A stretch of 37,232 nt of DNA. Source: Dysgonomonas sp. 521. GTDB taxonomy: Bacteria > Bacteroidota > Bacteroidia > Bacteroidales > Dysgonomonadaceae. Position numbers and translations under genes: made by a program. A model generated the notes under the pieces. That model did no database searches. It had not been told where the DNA came from and saw only the letters and a program-made list of their open reading frames with translations. Where the stretch lies: contig NZ_QVMO01000038.1 of NCBI RefSeq assembly GCF_010501055.1, positions 9,612 through 46,843 of the forward strand, in the 5' to 3' direction. The stretch's first letter is position 1; the number at the start of each line of letters is the position of its first letter. This document shows positions 34,212-37,232 of this stretch, in pieces.

Positions 34212-34222
34212 AATAAGTTGTT

Positions 34223-34345
34223 TATGTTCAAAAAGTGACAAAAGTAACACATTTTAGTTGGTAATTGACAGTTGATAGTGGATAATGAAAATCACTGTCA
34301 ACAGTCCATTGTATATATAGATAATTTTACTGTGCAAAAGTAACA
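34223..34345 (-). promoter_or_regulatory. Two TACTTTTG boxes upstream of the thioredoxin-like gene
   Basis: Read leftward, GTGTTACTTTTGTCAC (about 34244-34229) and GTGTTACTTTTGCACA (about 34345-34330) each contain the -7-type box TACTTTTG with matching flanks. The nearer one would give a leader of about 15-20 bases. The same word appears in the composite repeat and at the left end of the window. Confidence 0.4.
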
Positions 34346-34691
34346 CTTTTTTTATTCTTTTTTGTTTGTTCCTTTTTTTGTTGATAATGGACAGTAATTT
34401 TCATTGTCCACTGTCCAAATAGATAATCCTATTCATTTTTTATCACCGTAGGGACAGGGCTCTGCCCTGTCCGTTTATCCAAACGGTTGCGATATTATTT
34501 GCGGACAGGGTAGAGCCCTGTCCCTACGGGTGGATGAATCGTAGGGGCGACCTGCCGGTCGCCCGAAATGAACAATGAAAACTGTATCAACGGGCGACCA
34601 GCAAGTCGCCCCTACAACAGGGCGGGGGAATTCGTTTGTTCCCGCAGGCAGAACCAACGGCCTGCGGGTGATGCACATACATATGTGCATC
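34273..34691. repeat. Cluster of five inverted repeats between two leftward genes
   Basis: In order: an imperfect pair at about 34273-34307 and 34383-34416; a 28-bp pair with one mismatch at 34446-34473 and 34502-34529 (CCGTAGGGACAGGGC type); and a 25-bp pair with two mismatches at 34541-34565 and 34591-34615 (GTAGGGGCGACC type). Then come CCCGCAGGC / GCCTGCGGG at 34641-34668 and the perfect GATGCACATA / TATGTGCATC at 34670-34691. None has a good T-run leftward. The GC-rich pairs look like dispersed intergenic repeats. The spacer holds no gene and lies downstream of the gene ending at 34731. Confidence 0.7.
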
Positions 34692-34730
34692 TGTTATTTT
34701 AATTTTCGGTTTTTAACTTTTAATTTTTAA

Positions 34731-36983
34731 TCAAAAACTCCGGACACAACGCGCCTTAGCAGACACGTTTTCAATAATCTGTCTCTGCGCAGTACCGGTA
34801 CTGTATGACCAGAACCAGACACGTGTTTTCGAGACCTCACTTGAACTCCAATAACCAGGTCCTAGATTCATGGTTTCAGGGGCAGAGTCTGGGTGGCCTA
34901 CCAGATTATCGCGTATATTTTGGAGAGCCATCAACTCAGCGATAGTAGGTAAACGCCAACCACCAATAGGACGATGTTCTGGATCAATAAAACTAGTGTT
35001 GCCTGTATCATTACTTACACCATTTCTGCAGCCTGTAGTTGCGTATTCCCATCCTAAAGTACCTGAAATAGGTGCATCGGCTTTGTAGAAGCAAACATCC
35101 TTACCAGTAGCAGTAAAGTAAGGAGCAATGGTTACAGAATTAGAATTATTGGCAAAAGTCAAATACCCTGCTGTTGTCTGAGTATATTCTCCCCCTACAG
35201 CCAGATATCCCGGACAACACACACAATCCATTACCGAAACATTCAGTTTAAGCATTTTATCCGTACCGCTGCCGTTTGCGGCATCGTTGTATATGGCATA
35301 TATAGTGGATTTCAAGGCATCAGCACGGTTTTTATTGGCAGCCCGGGTATTCAGGTCGTCTTTGTAATAAACCGTTACGGTATATGTACCGCTCAGGCTG
35401 TTAGCTGTTTTCCATGATTCGGTATACTCAATGTGATCAACCACTGGTGCCGATTGGTCAGCGTCAATGGCTGCAAAGCGCAGCTTGCTGACTGTTCCGC
35501 TCGTGGTAAAGGTATATACCTGTACACCTGTATACGGACGGCGATCCTTGTTGGTACCCGCAGGGTTCTGTACTGTGCGGTCTGCAAAGTCAGTTCTCTG
35601 CGCGTCACGGCTTGCCTTTGTTCCGCAACCACCACCATCGTTGCTTTCCACCACATCGAAGCAGGCCTTTCCGGTAAATGTACCTGCGCCCGGAAGCAGA
35701 TTCGCAGGATTTGTCACAGTCAACGTACCGCTACCTGTTGCAATGGCAGACTTTCCGCAATCGTTGGTCGCTGTTACATTTACACTGCTAAGTAGTTTGT
35801 TGCCAGCCGTCAATACTTTTATGGTAGCCGTATTAGCTGTAGTGGACACTATTTCCAGCCCGGCGCCTACACCCCATGTGTAGGTGATATCCGCTACCAC
35901 AGGCACACTGGCCACAAATGTTTCACCCAACATCACCGCTGTAGGAGAGAATGTGATATTAGGCGCATCCGGCTCTTCGCAGGCTACAGGAGCCGAAACT
36001 ATTTTTATGCGTTTGCCCGAGGCTACAGGCTGGGCTGTATCGTCACACTCATTGCTGGCACGCAGCTGTATCGCATTTGCGGCGCATGCCGCCCCGTCTA
36101 CATTATAGCTGCGGGCACGCAGGGTAATGGTACCGTTGCCCTGCGATACTATCTCGAAATAATTCAGTCCGGCATTACTCAGCGACCAGGTGTATACATC
36201 ATTTCCTGTAGGATAGGTCAGGGTAAAGGTTTCGCCTACCGTCACCAGGTAGGGGTCGCCTGCTGTTCCTGTCCCCGAATTGGTGTTGGTTACCGTTATT
36301 TTACTGGTATTTACAGCGGCAGGCCCCGTCTCACATGGATTTACCACAATCATATCTCCTCCAGCACGCATACTGCTGGAGCTTCCACAGTCGTTGACGG
36401 CTGTCACCCCTATATTGGCCAGGCTGTGTGTACCGCTGGTTATAGCCCGCAGCTTTATAGGGTTGTCAGTGTTGGATCCCACAATGGCAAAGGTGGAAGG
36501 AATGCTCCATATGTAGGTAATTCCGGCCAGGGCGTCTACCTGCGCCTCAAATGTAGCATTCTTGTTAACCGGCCCTGTAGTGCTGAACCGGATAATCCCC
36601 GGCATAGCAGGTGGTGGACATACCTCGCCTCCGGCGCACATGCTAATCCATTTCTCAGCATTGTAGAACTCTACACAGCGGGTATCGATGTTGTAGATAG
36701 TCAGCCCTTCGTAGAGGAAAGGAGCATCAGGATCACGATCAGGATCAGATTCGAAATTAACTGCCCCGTTTTTGAGGGCATCCCTTTCGGCAGTAGTCAG
36801 GTGTGGCAGTCTGATCCCTCCTTTGGTGTTTTTAGCGGATATCTCCAATATGGAGAAATTCTGCGGGGCAGTTCCATCCCCTACAGTTACCTGGGCGCGA
36901 AGCCCGGAACCAAAAAGCAGCATTGCAAAGAGAAGCAACGGCAATAGCCTTCGCTTGCTCTGTTGTGTGCAGGTTGTTTTCAT
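34731..36983 (-). CDS. Exported surface protein with PKD-like repeats and FISUMP/DUF1566-like end
   Basis: The 750-residue protein has a signal peptide (RRLLPLLLFAMLLFGSGLRA-Q, cleavage about residue 31). Its module QVTVGDGTAPQNFSILEISA...GGIRLPHLTTAERDAL (31-115) is shared with the protein at 268-2070. Three PKD-like repeats follow (about 125-205, 230-320, 340-425; for example ITYIWSIPSTFAIVGSN, VYTWSLSNAGLNYF and ITYTWGVGAGLEIVS). Each ends near a Cys such as NDCGSS, NECDD or NDCGKS. A unique region (430-590) precedes the C-terminal GGWRLPTIAELMALQNI...GPGYWSSSEVSKTRVWFWSYS...ARCVRSF, of FISUMP/DUF1566 type. It is exported and probably surface-exposed; the ligand is unknown. The start is supported by the signal peptide and by the leader it shares with its paralogue. 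Confidence 0.82.
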   Translation of the reverse strand: MKTTCTQQSKRRLLPLLLFAMLLFGSGLRAQVTVGDGTAPQNFSILEISAKNTKGGIRLPHLTTAERDALKNGAVNFESDPDRDPDAPFLYEGLTIYNIDTRCVEFYNAEKWISMCAGGEVCPPPAMPGIIRFSTTGPVNKNATFEAQVDALAGITYIWSIPSTFAIVGSNTDNPIKLRAITSGTHSLANIGVTAVNDCGSSSSMRAGGDMIVVNPCETGPAAVNTSKITVTNTNSGTGTAGDPYLVTVGETFTLTYPTGNDVYTWSLSNAGLNYFEIVSQGNGTITLRARSYNVDGAACAANAIQLRASNECDDTAQPVASGKRIKIVSAPVACEEPDAPNITFSPTAVMLGETFVASVPVVADITYTWGVGAGLEIVSTTANTATIKVLTAGNKLLSSVNVTATNDCGKSAIATGSGTLTVTNPANLLPGAGTFTGKACFDVVESNDGGGCGTKASRDAQRTDFADRTVQNPAGTNKDRRPYTGVQVYTFTTSGTVSKLRFAAIDADQSAPVVDHIEYTESWKTANSLSGTYTVTVYYKDDLNTRAANKNRADALKSTIYAIYNDAANGSGTDKMLKLNVSVMDCVCCPGYLAVGGEYTQTTAGYLTFANNSNSVTIAPYFTATGKDVCFYKADAPISGTLGWEYATTGCRNGVSNDTGNTSFIDPEHRPIGGWRLPTIAELMALQNIRDNLVGHPDSAPETMNLGPGYWSSSEVSKTRVWFWSYSTGTAQRQIIENVSAKARCVRSF

Positions 36984-37038
36984 AAAAGTAATTTTTAATT
37001 TAAAAAATTTAAAGTTTAATAGACGTTAGTAATGAAAA
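36984..37038 (-). promoter_or_regulatory. Conserved 5' leader shared by two surface-protein genes (copy 2)
   Basis: This block directly upstream of the start codon at 36983 matches 2071-2125 at 51 of 55 positions, including the start context. The next bases, to 37103, differ from those upstream of copy 1. Confidence 0.75.
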
Positions 37039-37103
37039 CAATACTGTCCTAAATAAAAATAGCATTTCCAAATGCCGGCTTGCAAATATGTTCAGGCGAT
37101 GGT

Positions 37104-37232
37104 TCAGCTATATTCTGGAAAAAGGACCCCCTGCCGATATTCGGGAGCTGGTTCAGGAGGTTCAAGGAATGGATTGTCGAGCCAGTACTGCAAATCTATC
37201 TTTACGTACAGATTGAGCCTGATGAAAGCAAC
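37104..37232 (-). pseudogene. Possible C-terminal end of a transposase gene, cut by the window edge
   Basis: Read leftward from the window edge, one frame encodes VAFIRLNLYVKIDLQYWLDN, then PFLEPPEPAPEY, RQGVLFPEYS and a stop at 37104. A hydrophobic FIRLNL start, WLDNPF and a proline-rich end with a QGVLF-like tail resemble the C-termini of some IS4-type transposases, as I remember them. No terminal inverted repeat or direct duplication is identified inside the window. It could also be an unrelated gene end, or intact beyond the edge, so pseudogene status is not shown. Confidence 0.35.

Noticed and set aside
34441..34620. Regular GC-rich repeats considered as a CRISPR array
   Set aside because: They are two different inverted pairs, not direct repeats with spacers of uniform length, and no cas gene is nearby.
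37090..37218. Rightward open frame at the right edge starting at an ATG
   Set aside because: It ends inside the window after 42 codons with no recognisable pattern. The leftward frame over the same DNA reads more like a real protein end.

Overview
The window reads as chromosomal DNA of a Bacteroidales bacterium, most like the Dysgonomonas/Porphyromonadaceae side. The basis is family content (FISUMP and PKD surface proteins, BACON lipoprotein, DUF4831, GIN-domain lipoprotein, GH92/GH125 mannosidases, the GTGKDL-type MiaA), the rsfS-ftsH...cdsA neighbourhood, TAnnTTTG -7 promoter boxes, and weak Shine-Dalgarno signals. The genus is inferred, not proven. I saw no tRNA, rRNA, CRISPR array or intact insertion sequence.

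Layout. 1-2070: part of a repeat, a strong terminator and a leftward FISUMP surface protein. 2071-3306: a gene-poor stretch with hairpins, short tandem repeats and a lone promoter-like box. 3241-7216: a leftward two-gene mannosidase operon (GH92 then GH125) with its own promoter and terminator. 7247-7486: a long palindromic repeat. 7614-8546: miaA, perhaps leaderless. 8662-9906: BACON/leucine-rich lipoprotein. 10203-16259: rsfS, ftsH, a 243-bp repeat, a LysM lytic transglycosylase, then cdsA with its terminator. 16308-16734: a 39-codon membrane microORF and a frameshifted DUF1801 remnant. 16736-19939: an unknown membrane protein and a DUF4831-CYTH pair. 20173-23450: an ECF sigma factor, probable anti-sigma protein and two exported beta-repeat proteins. 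23506-24792: an AT-rich polytopic membrane protein. 24893-27687: gltX-waaA. 27850-28132: a composite repeat. 28162-31494: a 7TM-HD phosphodiesterase (pgpH) and an exported papain-like peptidase. 31507-32899: two more repeat elements around a DUF4262 protein. 32904-34211: an exported thioredoxin-like protein. 34273-34691: a cluster of large hairpins. 34731-36983: a second FISUMP/PKD-type surface protein, followed at the right edge by what may be the end of a transposase gene.

How it works together. Much of the coding content is housekeeping for envelope and translation: ribosome silencing, FtsH proteolysis, CDP-diacylglycerol synthesis, peptidoglycan cleavage, Kdo transfer, Glu-tRNA charging, tRNA isopentenylation and cyclic-di-AMP turnover. 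The accessory part is envelope-facing: mannose-glycan trimming, two related surface proteins with nearly identical leaders, and an ECF-controlled surface cassette.

The most unusual material is intergenic. Several families of palindromic or inverted-repeat elements lie between genes, often within about 20 bp of stop codons. Two elements of different internal sequence share the same 18-bp terminus, which suggests a non-autonomous mobile family (MITE-like) that also places RNA hairpins at gene ends.
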